The notes beneath the pieces are model-generated. The model did not search any database. It saw nothing but the letters and a program-made list of their open reading frames with translations, and was not told the origin of the DNA. From NCBI RefSeq assembly GCF_009498455.1, contig NZ_CP045644.1, forward strand, positions 2,979,001 to 3,043,000: a stretch of 64,000 bases of DNA, in the 5' to 3' direction. Both the position numbers and the translations under genes were made by a program. This document shows, in pieces, positions 27,944-36,054 of the stretch. Source of the stretch: Variovorax paradoxus. Lineage in GTDB: Bacteria; Pseudomonadota; Gammaproteobacteria; Burkholderiales; Burkholderiaceae_C. Positions within the stretch are counted from its first letter, which is position 1. Each line of letters opens with the position of its first letter.

Positions 27944-29214
27944 CCGATGAAACCCCGGCCGGCCCGAAGCCCGCGCCCCCGCGCCCCGTGGCCGCCGACG
28001 AACCACCGCCTGCGCCCGCGCCGGTCCAGGTGCCGGTACCGCCCCCCGAAGCCACCGCGCCTGCTGCACCGGTCGCGCCGAAGGACGATGCGAACTCCGC
28101 GCTGCGCAAGCGCCTCGTGCTGCACATGCCGGTCGACGTGCGCAGCGCCTCGCTCGTGGTGCTGGCCGTGCTCGCCAGCGTGTTCGCGCTGCGCTGGGGC
28201 CAGGCCGTCTTCGTGCCGCTGATGCTGAGCCTGTTGCTGAACTACGCACTGTCGCCGCTGGTCGAGCGCCTGCACAGCTGGTACGTGCCGCGCTGGATCG
28301 GCGCGGCGGTGATCCTGCTGGGCCTGTTCGGCGGACTCGGATGGACCGGTTACTCGCTGTCGGGCAGCGCCTCGCAGCTGCTCGACTCGCTGCCGGTCGC
28401 GGCGCAGAAGCTCGGCCAGGCCATGCGCCGCAACAAGAACGCCAGCGCCACGCCGCTGGACAGCGTGCAGCAGGCCGCCGCCCAGCTCGAGAAAGCGGCC
28501 GAAGAAAACTCCGCCCGCGTGGCCGCGCGCAAGGGCGTGGCGCGCGTCGTTATCGAGCGGCCGGGCTTCAACGTGCGCGACTACCTGCTCAGCGGCACGG
28601 TCGGCCTGCTCAACGCGATGGGGCAGCTCACGCTGGTGGCTTTTCTCACCTACTTTGCGCTGTGTTCGGGCGACACCTTCCGGCGCAAGCTCATCAAGAT
28701 CACCGGGCCCAGCCTGCAGAAGAAGAAGGTCACGGTGCACGTGCTGGACGACATCACGCGCAACATCGAGCGCTACCTGCTGGTGCAGATCCTGGTGAGC
28801 GCGCTGGTGGGGCTTGCCACCGGCCTCGCGTTCTGGCTCCTCGGCGTGGAGAACGCGGCCGTGTGGGGAATCATCGCGGCCGTGACCAACCTCATTCCGT
28901 ACATCGGCTCGGTGATCGTGCTGGTGGCGGCCGGGCTCATGGCCTTTCTGCAGTTCAGCAGCATCGAGATGGCGCTGCTGGTGGGCGGCGTCTCGCTGGC
29001 CATCCACACCGTGGTCGGCAACCTGCTGATGCCCTGGCTCACCAGCCGCACCAGCCGCATGAACCCGGTGGCGGTGTTCGTGGGCGTGATCTTCTGGGGC
29101 TGGCTGTGGGGCATCTGGGGCCTGCTGCTGGGCATCCCGATCACCATGGTCATCAAGTCGATCTGCGACCGGGTGGAAGACCTGCAGCCGATCGGCGAGC
29201 TGCTGGGCGAATAA
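27940..29214 (+). CDS. AI-2E family transporter (PerM/TqsA type)
   Basis: From the ATG at 27940 (overlapping the algR-like stop as ATGA) the protein has 424 residues. The first 60 residues are Pro/Ala-rich and cytoplasmic. About eight membrane segments follow, with the large middle loop typical of the family (SQLLDSLPVAAQKLGQAMRR to PGFNVRDYLLSGTVG), and the conserved C-terminal region AAVWGIIAAVTNLIPYIGSV and LLMPWLTSRTSRMNPVAVFV with GLLLGIPITMVIKSICDRVE. Members export quorum signals or act as Na+/H+ or general permeases; transport of AI-2 is not implied. The coupling to the regulator gene suggests functional linkage. Confidence 0.92.
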   Translation: MTDETPAGPKPAPPRPVAADEPPPAPAPVQVPVPPPEATAPAAPVAPKDDANSALRKRLVLHMPVDVRSASLVVLAVLASVFALRWGQAVFVPLMLSLLLNYALSPLVERLHSWYVPRWIGAAVILLGLFGGLGWTGYSLSGSASQLLDSLPVAAQKLGQAMRRNKNASATPLDSVQQAAAQLEKAAEENSARVAARKGVARVVIERPGFNVRDYLLSGTVGLLNAMGQLTLVAFLTYFALCSGDTFRRKLIKITGPSLQKKKVTVHVLDDITRNIERYLLVQILVSALVGLATGLAFWLLGVENAAVWGIIAAVTNLIPYIGSVIVLVAAGLMAFLQFSSIEMALLVGGVSLAIHTVVGNLLMPWLTSRTSRMNPVAVFVGVIFWGWLWGIWGLLLGIPITMVIKSICDRVEDLQPIGELLGE

Positions 29215-29251
29215 ACCGGCCCTTCAGGAAGGTGCATCGTCCGATGCTGTA

Positions 29252-29279
29252 AATTATTGCGAATCCATTCGCAATAATT
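29252..29279. promoter_or_regulatory. Perfect 13-bp-armed palindrome just before the DUF1624 gene
   Basis: AATTATTGCGAAT (29252-29264) and ATTCGCAATAATT (29267-29279) are exact reverse complements with two bases between them. It resembles Fur-family operator architecture but the 13-2-13 spacing does not match the classical 19-bp Fur box. It ends two bases before the ATG at 29282, so a bound protein would block initiation directly. Confidence 0.7.
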
Positions 29280-29281
29280 CA

Positions 29282-30463
29282 ATGTCCGACGTTTCATCCG
29301 CTTCCTTGCCACCCGGGGCCGGCGCCCCGGCCCGGCTGCTTTCCATCGACGCGCTGCGCGGCCTCGTGATCCTGTTCATGCTGCTGGACCACGTGCGCGA
29401 GACCTTCTATCTGCACCACCAGGTGCCCGACCCGATGCTCGTGGCGCAGACGCCGGCGGCGCTGTTCTTCGGCCGCCTGCTGGCGCATCTTTGCGCGCCG
29501 GTGTTCGTGTTCCTGGCCGGACTGTCGGCCTTTCTCTACGGCGCGAAGCAGGCGGACGGCCGCGCGGCGGCGTCTTCGTTCCTCTGGAAGCGGGGCCTGT
29601 TCCTTGTGCTGCTGGAGGTCACGGTCGTCAACTTCGCGTGGACCTTCCAGTTCCCGCCGGCCACGGTGTTCCTGCAGGTGATCTGGGTGATCGGGCTGTC
29701 GATGCTGGCACTGTCGGCGCTGGTGTGGCTGCCGCGCCCGGCGCTGATCGTGGTGGGCGTGGTGCTGGTGGCGGGGCACAACCTGCTCGACGGCGTGCAC
29801 TTTCCGGTCGGCCATGTGCTGCACCTCCCCTGGGCCGTGCTGCACGACCGGGGCTGGATCGAGGTGTCCGATGCCTTGAGGCTGCGCACGTCGTACCCGC
29901 TGCTGCCGTGGATCGGCATCATCGCGCTGGGCTACGTTGCGGGGCCATGGTTCCTGCCCGGTGCCGATGCGTTGCAGCGCCAGCGGCGACTGCTCGCGTG
30001 GGCTGTGGGCCTGCTCGTCGGCTTCGTGGCGCTGCGCGCGCTCAATGCCTACGGCGACAAGCCCTGGGCCGCAGGCGACAGCGCGCTGACGACGGTGATG
30101 GCCTTCCTCAACGTCACCAAGTACCCGCCGTCCTTGCTGTTCATCGCGCTGACGCTCGGCGTGGGGCTGTGGCTGCTGCGGCTGTTCGAACGCCGGCAGG
30201 GCGCGGCCTGGCTCGCGCCGCTGGCCGTGTTCGGCGCGGCGCCCATGTTCTTCTACGTGCTGCACCTGTACGTGCTCAAGTTTCTCTACCTGGGGGCCGA
30301 GGCGGTCTGGGGCCCCAACCAGGGCCGCTTGTTCGGCTTCGACGCCATGTGGATGGTGTGGCTGGCCACCGGCGTGCTGGCCTTCGCGCTGTACCCCGCG
30401 GTGCGCGCCTTTGCCGCCCTGAAGGCACGGCGCCGCGACATCGCATGGCTCAAGTACCTGTGA
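29282..30463 (+). CDS. DUF1624 / heparan-alpha-glucosaminide N-acetyltransferase-like membrane protein
   Basis: The 393-residue protein has about ten membrane segments and the family signature LLSIDALRGLVILFMLLDHV followed by RETFYLHHQ and FGRLLAHLCAPVFVFLAGLS. The Arg in DALRG, the His in LDHV and the HLCAPVFVFL block are the conserved catalytic-channel residues. Family members move acyl groups across the membrane on to sugars or other acceptors. No Shine-Dalgarno sequence is present before the ATG at 29282 because a palindrome occupies the space, so translation may be leaderless or begin at the in-frame TTG nine codons in. It is followed after 10 bp by an OprD-type porin gene, so an uptake or envelope-modification role is likely. 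Confidence 0.86.
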   Translation: MSDVSSASLPPGAGAPARLLSIDALRGLVILFMLLDHVRETFYLHHQVPDPMLVAQTPAALFFGRLLAHLCAPVFVFLAGLSAFLYGAKQADGRAAASSFLWKRGLFLVLLEVTVVNFAWTFQFPPATVFLQVIWVIGLSMLALSALVWLPRPALIVVGVVLVAGHNLLDGVHFPVGHVLHLPWAVLHDRGWIEVSDALRLRTSYPLLPWIGIIALGYVAGPWFLPGADALQRQRRLLAWAVGLLVGFVALRALNAYGDKPWAAGDSALTTVMAFLNVTKYPPSLLFIALTLGVGLWLLRLFERRQGAAWLAPLAVFGAAPMFFYVLHLYVLKFLYLGAEAVWGPNQGRLFGFDAMWMVWLATGVLAFALYPAVRAFAALKARRRDIAWLKYL

Positions 30464-30473
30464 AGGGCCGGCG

Positions 30474-31799
30474 ATGAAGCGGGTCTGCAGTGCGGCCCTC
30501 GCGATGCTGGGCACCTCCGCCCTGGCGGCCGAAGGCGGTGGCTTCGTCGAGGACACGCGCTGGCGCGTGCTCCAGCGCAGCGTGTACGAGAACAGGAGCT
30601 ACCTGCACGGCGACCGCAGCAACGGCGGGCGCAACGCGACGCTGCCGAAGGCGCGGCGCAGCGACTACGCGCAGGAGTGGGGCTACGGCGTCATGGGCAG
30701 CGTCGAGTCCGGCTTCACGCCGGGCTGGATTGGCTTCGGCGTGGACGCGCATGCCTCGCTCGCGCGCAGCCTCGACGGCGACGATCTGCGCGTCGGCAAG
30801 ATCCGCATGCTGCCGGTGGACGGTGCGGGCTACGCGCAGGACGGCATCGCGCGCGGCGGCCTGGCGTTGAAGGCGCGCGTCTCCGCCACCGCGCTGACGG
30901 TGGGCGAGCAACGCGTGAAGACGCCGGTCTTCAGTGCATCCGATTCCCGCCTGCTGCCCGAAAGCATGCGCGGCTGGCTGCTCACGAGCCGCGAGTTCGA
31001 CACGCTCACGCTGCAGGCCGGCCGCTTCACCGGATCGACCGACCGCCATGCGCGCGGCACGAACAACCCGCTGATCGTGAACTACCTCGATCCGAAGTCA
31101 CCGCGCGGCGACGTGTTCGACTTTGCCGGCGGCACGTGGAAGGGCAGCGCTTCGCTGTCGATCACGGCCTACGTCGGACGGCTGAAAGACACCTGGCGCA
31201 CCGGCTACCTGGGCGCCCAGTACACGGTGCCGCTGCAAGACAAGCGCGCGTTGTCCTTCGACCTGCAGGTGTATCGCAGCAAGGACACGGGCCGCGCGCT
31301 GGCCGGCCCGGTGGACAACACCACCGCCAGCCTGATGTCGACCTACACCCACGGCCCTCATCGTGTGGGCCTGGGCTGGCAGAAGGTCGCGGGCGACACG
31401 CCCTTCGACTACGTGACGCGCGGCGCCGTGTGGCTCGGCAATGCGGCGCAGCTGTCCGACTTCAACGCGCCGCACGAGCGGTCGTGGCAGCTGCGGTACG
31501 AAGTGGATGCCGCGCGTTGGGGCGCGCCCGGGTTGAGCCTGGGCGCGGCCTACATCCGCGGCAGCGGCATCGACGGCAGCCGCGTGCCGGCGCGCGGAGG
31601 CTATGCATGGCTGGGCTACGGGCAGGGCGGCCGGCACTGGGAGCGCGACCTGTGGCTGCGCTACACGGTCCAGCAGGGCAGCGCGAAGGGGCTGGCGTTC
31701 CTGCTGCGCTATGGCGAGCACCGCAACAACAAGGCGCAGGCCGAACTCAACGCACGGCAGATTCGTGTTGCCCTGGAGTACCCGGTCGGCAGCGACTGA
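30474..31799 (+). CDS. OprD family outer membrane porin
   Basis: The 441-residue protein starts with a Sec signal peptide (KRVCSAALAMLGTSALA) and continues GGGFVEDTRWRVLQRSVYEN, the OprD-family start. It has alternating strand-turn segments typical of an 18-strand barrel (for example SASLSITAYVGRLKDTWRTG; RALSFDLQVYRSKDTGRALA; HRVGLGWQKVAGDTPFDYVT) and ends in a C-terminal strand RQIRVALEYPVGSD; the terminal residue is Asp rather than the usual Phe. These porins take up basic amino acids, small aromatics or carboxylates. It is ten bases after the DUF1624 gene, so the palindrome at 29252-29279 probably controls both. Confidence 0.9.
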   Translation: MKRVCSAALAMLGTSALAAEGGGFVEDTRWRVLQRSVYENRSYLHGDRSNGGRNATLPKARRSDYAQEWGYGVMGSVESGFTPGWIGFGVDAHASLARSLDGDDLRVGKIRMLPVDGAGYAQDGIARGGLALKARVSATALTVGEQRVKTPVFSASDSRLLPESMRGWLLTSREFDTLTLQAGRFTGSTDRHARGTNNPLIVNYLDPKSPRGDVFDFAGGTWKGSASLSITAYVGRLKDTWRTGYLGAQYTVPLQDKRALSFDLQVYRSKDTGRALAGPVDNTTASLMSTYTHGPHRVGLGWQKVAGDTPFDYVTRGAVWLGNAAQLSDFNAPHERSWQLRYEVDAARWGAPGLSLGAAYIRGSGIDGSRVPARGGYAWLGYGQGGRHWERDLWLRYTVQQGSAKGLAFLLRYGEHRNNKAQAELNARQIRVALEYPVGSD

Positions 31800-31812
31800 G
31801 CGGACGGCGCTG

Positions 31813-32271
31813 TCAGGCTGAGGTGACGGGCAGCTTCTTCACGAAGGTCGCGGCGGGGTCGAGCGGTTGGCCGTCGCGCGTGCGCAGGTCGATCGGCGCC
31901 ACGGGCTCGCCACCCTCGCGCTCCAGCAACACCGAATGCGGCTCGCCCGGCGCGAACAGGTTCGCCTCGCCCCAGTGCCGCAGGCCGACCACCACGGGGA
32001 ACAGGCCGCGGCCCTTGGCCGTCAGCGCGTACTCCTGGTAGAGCGAGCCGTCCGACGCCGGCACGAGGTCGAACACGCCTTCCTGCACCAGCCACTTCAG
32101 CCGGTCGGCCAGGATGTTCTTGGCCACGCCCAGGCTCTGCTGGAACTCGCCGAAGCGCCGCATGCCGTCGAAGGCGTCGCGCACGATCAGCAGCGACCAC
32201 TGGTCGCCGACGATCTCGAGGGCGCGCGCCATCGGGCAGGCGTCGAACCTCAGACTTTTTCTCCTGGCCAT
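31813..32271 (-). CDS. HxlR family transcriptional regulator
   Basis: The 152-residue protein has the family pattern FDACPMARALEIVGDQWSLL then IVRDAFDGMRRFGEFQQSLG and ILADRLKWLVQEGVFDLV, with the conserved Cys12 and a winged helix-turn-helix. HxlR proteins act as dimers sensing electrophiles or formaldehyde-like compounds; the single N-terminal Cys fits a redox or electrophile sensor. The C-terminal extension (PVAPIDLRTRDGQPLDPAA) is common in the proteobacterial branch. It is divergent from a nitrilase-type gene, with a large inverted repeat between them (32329-32382) that is a likely operator for both. Confidence 0.92.
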   Translation of the reverse strand: MARRKSLRFDACPMARALEIVGDQWSLLIVRDAFDGMRRFGEFQQSLGVAKNILADRLKWLVQEGVFDLVPASDGSLYQEYALTAKGRGLFPVVVGLRHWGEANLFAPGEPHSVLLEREGGEPVAPIDLRTRDGQPLDPAATFVKKLPVTSA

Positions 32272-32328
32272 CGTGTGTTTGTCCTGTGCGTCCTCGGGGA
32301 TGGCGGGATTAGACCGTAGCGCCGAGTT

Positions 32329-32382
32329 GGTTGCAAATTAAAACTAGTGCCGTTAGCATCCGTCTGGTTTTAATTTGAAACC
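32329..32382. promoter_or_regulatory. Inverted-repeat operator between hxlR-type and nitrilase genes
   Basis: The 19-bp arms GGTTGCAAATTAAAACTAG (32329-32347) and CTGGTTTTAATTTGAAACC (32364-32382) match at 17 of 19 positions, with 16 bp between them. The site is A/T-rich in an otherwise GC-rich genome. It covers the likely promoter of hxlR and ends four bases before the nitrilase ATG. Confidence 0.7.
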
Positions 32383-32386
32383 TGAA

Positions 32387-33322
32387 ATGACCATGACCGT
32401 CTCAGCAAACATCCCCTCCGGCGGTGACGCCGTGCCCGGCCTGCGCGCCAGCCCCGTGCGCGTGGCCGTCGTGCAGTTCGACCCGCAGGTCGGCGTCGAG
32501 AACCTCGCGCGCAACGCCGCCGCCGTGCACGCACAGCTAGAGGCCGCCGTCGCCGGCGGCGCGCAGCTTATCGTGCTGCCCGAGCTGGCGACCACCGGCT
32601 ACTGCTTCAGCGGCCGGGCCGAGGCCTTTGCCCATGCCGAGCCCGTGCCGCACGGCCCGACCGTGCAGGGCTGGGTCGCGTTCGCGGCGCAGCACGGCGT
32701 CTACCTTGTCGGCTGCCTGGCCGAGCAGGACGGCATGCAGCTGTTCGACACCGCCGTGCTCGTCGGCCCCGACGGCTACATCGGCCGCTACCGCAAGACG
32801 CACCTGTGGAACAACGAGAAGCTGTGGTTCACGCCCGGCAACGAGGGCTACCGGGTGTTCGAGACGAAGATCGGCCGCATCGGCCTGCTCGTGTGCTGGG
32901 ACATCTGGTTTCCCGAGGCGCCGCGCATCGTTGCGCAGCAGGGCGCCGACATCATTTGCGTGCCCACGGGCTGGGTCTGGACGCCGCCGCCGCTGTACGA
33001 CGCCAGCGGCGTCTGCATGCCGGCCTACCTGACGATGGCCGCCGCGCACACCAACAACGTCTTCATCGCTACCGCCGACCGCGTGGGCCAGGAGCGCGGC
33101 ACGGGCTTCATGGGCAACTCGCTGATCGCGGGCACCAACGGCTGGCCGATGGGGCGCATCGCCGGGCCCGAGGAAGAAACCATCCTCTATGCCGACGTCG
33201 ACCTGGGCGCCGCGCGTTCGGCACCGATCTGGACACCGCTCAACGACCTGCACCGCGACCGGCGAACCGATCTGTACGACGCGATGCTGGGCTATCGGGG
33301 CGGTGTGGCACTGCCGCGCTGA
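32387..33322 (+). CDS. Carbon-nitrogen hydrolase (nitrilase superfamily)
   Basis: From the ATG at 32387 the enzyme has 311 residues with the full Glu-Lys-Cys triad: E66 in VLPELATTGYCF, K137 in YRKTHLWNNEKLWF and C170 in LLVCWDIWFPEAPRI. Members hydrolyse nitriles, amides or N-carbamoyl compounds in the cytoplasm. The WNNEKLWFTPG and GWVWTPPPLYDASGVCMPAY regions belong to the aliphatic amidase / carbamoylputrescine-type branch rather than to plant-type nitrilases. A second ATG six bases downstream is possible. It is divergent from the HxlR gene, which probably controls it. Its 3' end overlaps the convergent MFS gene by 83 bp. Confidence 0.9.
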   Translation: MTMTVSANIPSGGDAVPGLRASPVRVAVVQFDPQVGVENLARNAAAVHAQLEAAVAGGAQLIVLPELATTGYCFSGRAEAFAHAEPVPHGPTVQGWVAFAAQHGVYLVGCLAEQDGMQLFDTAVLVGPDGYIGRYRKTHLWNNEKLWFTPGNEGYRVFETKIGRIGLLVCWDIWFPEAPRIVAQQGADIICVPTGWVWTPPPLYDASGVCMPAYLTMAAAHTNNVFIATADRVGQERGTGFMGNSLIAGTNGWPMGRIAGPEEETILYADVDLGAARSAPIWTPLNDLHRDRRTDLYDAMLGYRGGVALPR

Positions 33323-34562
33323 GGCGCGCGAAGCGCACGATCATCCACGGCCCGAGCAGCGCCCCGAGCCCGACCGAGCTCCACGCCGCGACCCACGCGT
33401 AGGTGCTGCCGAAGCCGAACTGCGCCTGGCCCCAGTCGAGCGCGAGCCCGAACACCCAGGGGCTGAGCGCGCCCGCGCCGAAGCCCATCACCGAGCGCAC
33501 CGAGAACGCCACGCCGAGCCGGTGCGGCGCCACCACGTCGGCCAGCGCGGTCGAGTAGACCGACGAATCGGCGATGGCCAGCAGGTTGTACAGCGCCGCC
33601 ATCGCGGCCAGCGCCCACAGCGGCCAGGTCCACATCCAGCCGAAGGTGAACGACAGGCTCAGGCTCGCGAGGGTGGCGATCATCATCACGCGCGCGCGGC
33701 CCAGCCGGTCGGAGGCCGCGCCGCCCACCACGCTGCCGAACACGCTCACGAGGTGCGCGAACGCCGCCAGCGCGATGCCCGCGGCCGGCCACGCGCTCGC
33801 ACCGCCGCGCGACGAGGCCATGAGGTAGGCCGGCAGCCAGGCCCACAGCGCCATGAGTTCCCAGCAGTGGAAGGTGTAGGCCCAGTTGCCGGCCATCGCG
33901 GGCCGGTCGCGCACGGTTGCGTTCAGCGCCTGCAGCACGCCTTCGCGCGGTGCGCCAACGGCCGGCGACACCGGCGGCTGCATGCGCCGCAACGCGAGCA
34001 CCGACAGCAGCACGCCCGCCACCGTGCAGCCCGCTGCCACCAGCAGCCCGAGGCGCCAGTGCGCCACCACGCTGAAGCCCGCCACCACCGCGAGCGACAG
34101 CGCATAGCCCATCGACGCCGCGCCGAGGAACAGCCCCATCGCGCGCCCGCGCACCGCGGGCCCGGCATTGAGCGACAGCAGCTGCAGCCCCGGCGTGTAC
34201 GAGGCGCCCGCGCACAGGCCCGCCAGGCCGTACAGCAGCAGGGCGGAGCGGTGGTCGTGCGCGAAGAGCGCGAAGGCCAGCGCAGCCACCGCACCGATCG
34301 CGCCGCCCACCACGAAGATGCGGTGCGGGCCGTAGCGGTCGGCCAGCAGCCCCACCGCGAACAGCGAGCTCATGTAGCCCACGTGCCAGGCGCTCTGGAT
34401 GGAGCCGGCCTGCGCGGCCGTCATCTGCCAGTCGGCCATCATGAACGGCAGCACGCCCGAGTAGGCCGTGACGATCATCCCCTGCAGCAGGCGGCTCGTG
34501 CACAGCAGCGCGAGCCATCCGCGCTGCGGCGGCGCCGGGGTGGGGGTGTCAGCGCAGTGCAC
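33240..34562 (-). CDS. MFS transporter
   Basis: The 440-residue protein has twelve predicted membrane segments, with the loop 2-3 signature GLLADRYGPHRIFVVGG and GAASDRLGRARVMMI in the second half. The substrate cannot be told. It overlaps the upstream GNAT gene by 14 bp on the same strand and the pair is divergent from a LysR regulator. Its last 28 codons lie antisense to the end of the nitrilase gene and encode a basic, Arg-rich tail (SAAVPHRPDSPASRRTDRFA), which looks like an extension into the neighbour rather than a conserved domain. Confidence 0.88.
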   Translation of the reverse strand: MHCADTPTPAPPQRGWLALLCTSRLLQGMIVTAYSGVLPFMMADWQMTAAQAGSIQSAWHVGYMSSLFAVGLLADRYGPHRIFVVGGAIGAVAALAFALFAHDHRSALLLYGLAGLCAGASYTPGLQLLSLNAGPAVRGRAMGLFLGAASMGYALSLAVVAGFSVVAHWRLGLLVAAGCTVAGVLLSVLALRRMQPPVSPAVGAPREGVLQALNATVRDRPAMAGNWAYTFHCWELMALWAWLPAYLMASSRGGASAWPAAGIALAAFAHLVSVFGSVVGGAASDRLGRARVMMIATLASLSLSFTFGWMWTWPLWALAAMAALYNLLAIADSSVYSTALADVVAPHRLGVAFSVRSVMGFGAGALSPWVFGLALDWGQAQFGFGSTYAWVAAWSSVGLGALLGPWMIVRFARLSAAVPHRPDSPASRRTDRFAGRGAGR

Positions 34563-35073
34563 GCTGCATCAGCACCGTGTCGACCCACTGGCCGAACTTG
34601 AAGCCGACGTTGCGCAGCACGCCGACCGTCTCGAAGCCCAGCCGCGCGTGCAGCCGCTGCGAGCCTGCGTTGCCGCTGTGGCCGATGCACGCGACCATCT
34701 GCATGAAGCCGGCCGCGGTGCAGCGGTCGATCACCGCCTGCAGCAGCGCCGTGCCGATGCCGTGGCCGTGCATGCCGGGCGCGACGTAGATCGAGTCTTC
34801 CACCGTGTGCCGGTAGGCCGAGCGCGCGCGGTAGGGGCTGGCGTAGGCGTAGCCGGCCACCTCGCCATCCTTCAGTGCCACCAGATAGGGCAGGCCGCGG
34901 GACAGCAAGTCGGTGCGGCGCGTGTGCATCTGCGCGACGGTGGGCACTTCTTCTTCGAACGAGCACAGGTCGTGCTGCACGTAGTGGCTGTAGATGGCCT
35001 GCACGCGGGCCATGTGGTGGGGCTCGGCATCGGCAATGTCGAGCGCGGTGGATGCAAGGGTGGGGGAAGACAT
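34549..35073 (-). CDS. GNAT family N-acetyltransferase (phosphinothricin acetyltransferase type)
   Basis: The 174-residue enzyme starts at the ATG at 35071-35073; the open frame continues far upstream through the opposing LysR gene and is a shadow there. It has HMARVQAIYSHYVQHDLCSF then EEEVPT, the AYASPYRARSAYRHTVEDSI with YVAPGMHGHGIGTALL acetyl-CoA loop, and FMQMVACIGHSGNAGSQRLH with ARLGFETVGVLRNVGFKFG. These blocks match the Pat/Bar-like group, which acetylates phosphinothricin, methionine sulfoximine or related amino acids. It overlaps the MFS gene by 14 bp, suggesting a detoxification and export pair. Confidence 0.92.
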   Translation of the reverse strand: MSSPTLASTALDIADAEPHHMARVQAIYSHYVQHDLCSFEEEVPTVAQMHTRRTDLLSRGLPYLVALKDGEVAGYAYASPYRARSAYRHTVEDSIYVAPGMHGHGIGTALLQAVIDRCTAAGFMQMVACIGHSGNAGSQRLHARLGFETVGVLRNVGFKFGQWVDTVLMQRALR

Positions 35074-35107
35074 GGCCCGATCTTGACGCGCTGGAATCGA
35101 TAAGTGA

Positions 35108-35121
35108 AGCTTGGTCAAGCT
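35108..35121. promoter_or_regulatory. Candidate LysR-type operator
   Basis: AGCTTG (35108-35113) and CAAGCT (35116-35121) form a perfect short palindrome in the space between the divergent GNAT and LysR genes, 22 bp before the likely TTG start of the regulator. The size and place fit a LysR recognition site. Confidence 0.45.
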
Positions 35122-35142
35122 ATGCGATGCATAAGGAATACT

Positions 35143-36048
35143 TTGGAAAAAAACCTCAACCTCGACCAGCTCGCCACCTTCGGCCTGGTGATCGAAACCG
35201 GCAGCTTCTCCGCCGCGGCCGACCGGCTCGGCCTGTCGCAGCCGGCCGTGAGCCTGCAGGTGCGCCAGCTCGAACGACGGCTCGCGGTGCGGCTCATCGA
35301 GCGCGTCGGCAAGCGTGCGCGGGCCACGCCAGCGGGCGCGGAACTGCTGCGCCATGTGCCGCAGATCGAGGCGGCGGTCGAGAACGCGATCGACGCACTG
35401 GCCGACCACGCGCGCGGCGTCACGGGTCGCGTGCGGCTGGGCACGGGCGCCACCGCCTGCCTGTACTTTCTGCCCGCGGTGCTGCGCCAGTTGCGCGAGG
35501 CGTTCCCGGCGCTCGGCGTGGTGGTGAGCACCGGCAACACCGACGAGTACGTGCGCAAGGTGGAAGACAACAGCCTCGACCTCGCGCTGGTCACGCTGCC
35601 CGCGGCCGGGCGCTCGCTGAGCGTGATCCCGGTGTGCGACGACGAGTTCGTCGCCATCGGCCGCGCCGACCTCGCGCCGCTCAAGGCCCGCGTGACGCCG
35701 GCCGACCTCGCGACATTGCCGCTGGTGCTGTTCGAGCCCGCGGCCAACACGCGCAAGCTGGTCGATCGCTGGTTTGCGGCCGAGGGCCTGCAGCCGCAGC
35801 CCGTGATGGAGCTGGGCAGCGTCGAGGCGATGAAGGAAATGGTGGCCGCGGGGCTGGGCTACGGCCTGGTGCCCGGCATGTCGATGGCGGGGCGTGGGGC
35901 CCACCCGGCGCTGAAGGTCAGCCGCCTCGCCCCGCGCATGCACCGCACGCTGGCGGTGGTGGTGCGCCGCGACAAGCCGCTGAACAAGGCGCTGCGCACG
36001 GTGCTCGAGGCGATCGTGGCGGCCGGCAAGAAGCCCGGCCGCCGCTAG
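35143..36048 (+). CDS. LysR family transcriptional regulator
   Basis: I place the start at the TTG at 35143, which has AAGGA five bases upstream and gives 301 residues beginning EKNLNLDQLATFGLVIETGS; the frame is open from a GTG at 35104 but without a ribosome site. The helix-turn-helix is FSAAADRLGLSQPAVSLQVR, followed by the substrate-binding domain with the effector fold (GRVRLGTGATACLYFLPAVL; SLDLALVTLPAAGRSLSVIP). It is divergent from the GNAT-MFS pair, its most likely target, and convergent with the MFS gene at 36055. Confidence 0.92.
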   Translation: MEKNLNLDQLATFGLVIETGSFSAAADRLGLSQPAVSLQVRQLERRLAVRLIERVGKRARATPAGAELLRHVPQIEAAVENAIDALADHARGVTGRVRLGTGATACLYFLPAVLRQLREAFPALGVVVSTGNTDEYVRKVEDNSLDLALVTLPAAGRSLSVIPVCDDEFVAIGRADLAPLKARVTPADLATLPLVLFEPAANTRKLVDRWFAAEGLQPQPVMELGSVEAMKEMVAAGLGYGLVPGMSMAGRGAHPALKVSRLAPRMHRTLAVVVRRDKPLNKALRTVLEAIVAAGKKPGRR

Positions 36049-36054
36049 AACTGC

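Noticed and set aside
29252..29279. Calling the palindrome a definite Fur box.
   Set aside because: The inner sequence resembles Fur half-sites, but the spacing differs from the classical 19-bp box, so the binding protein is left open.
35074..35943. Upstream extension of the GNAT frame to 464 residues.
   Set aside because: The added part is antisense to the LysR gene and unlike any acetyltransferase; the ATG at 35073 gives the family-length protein.
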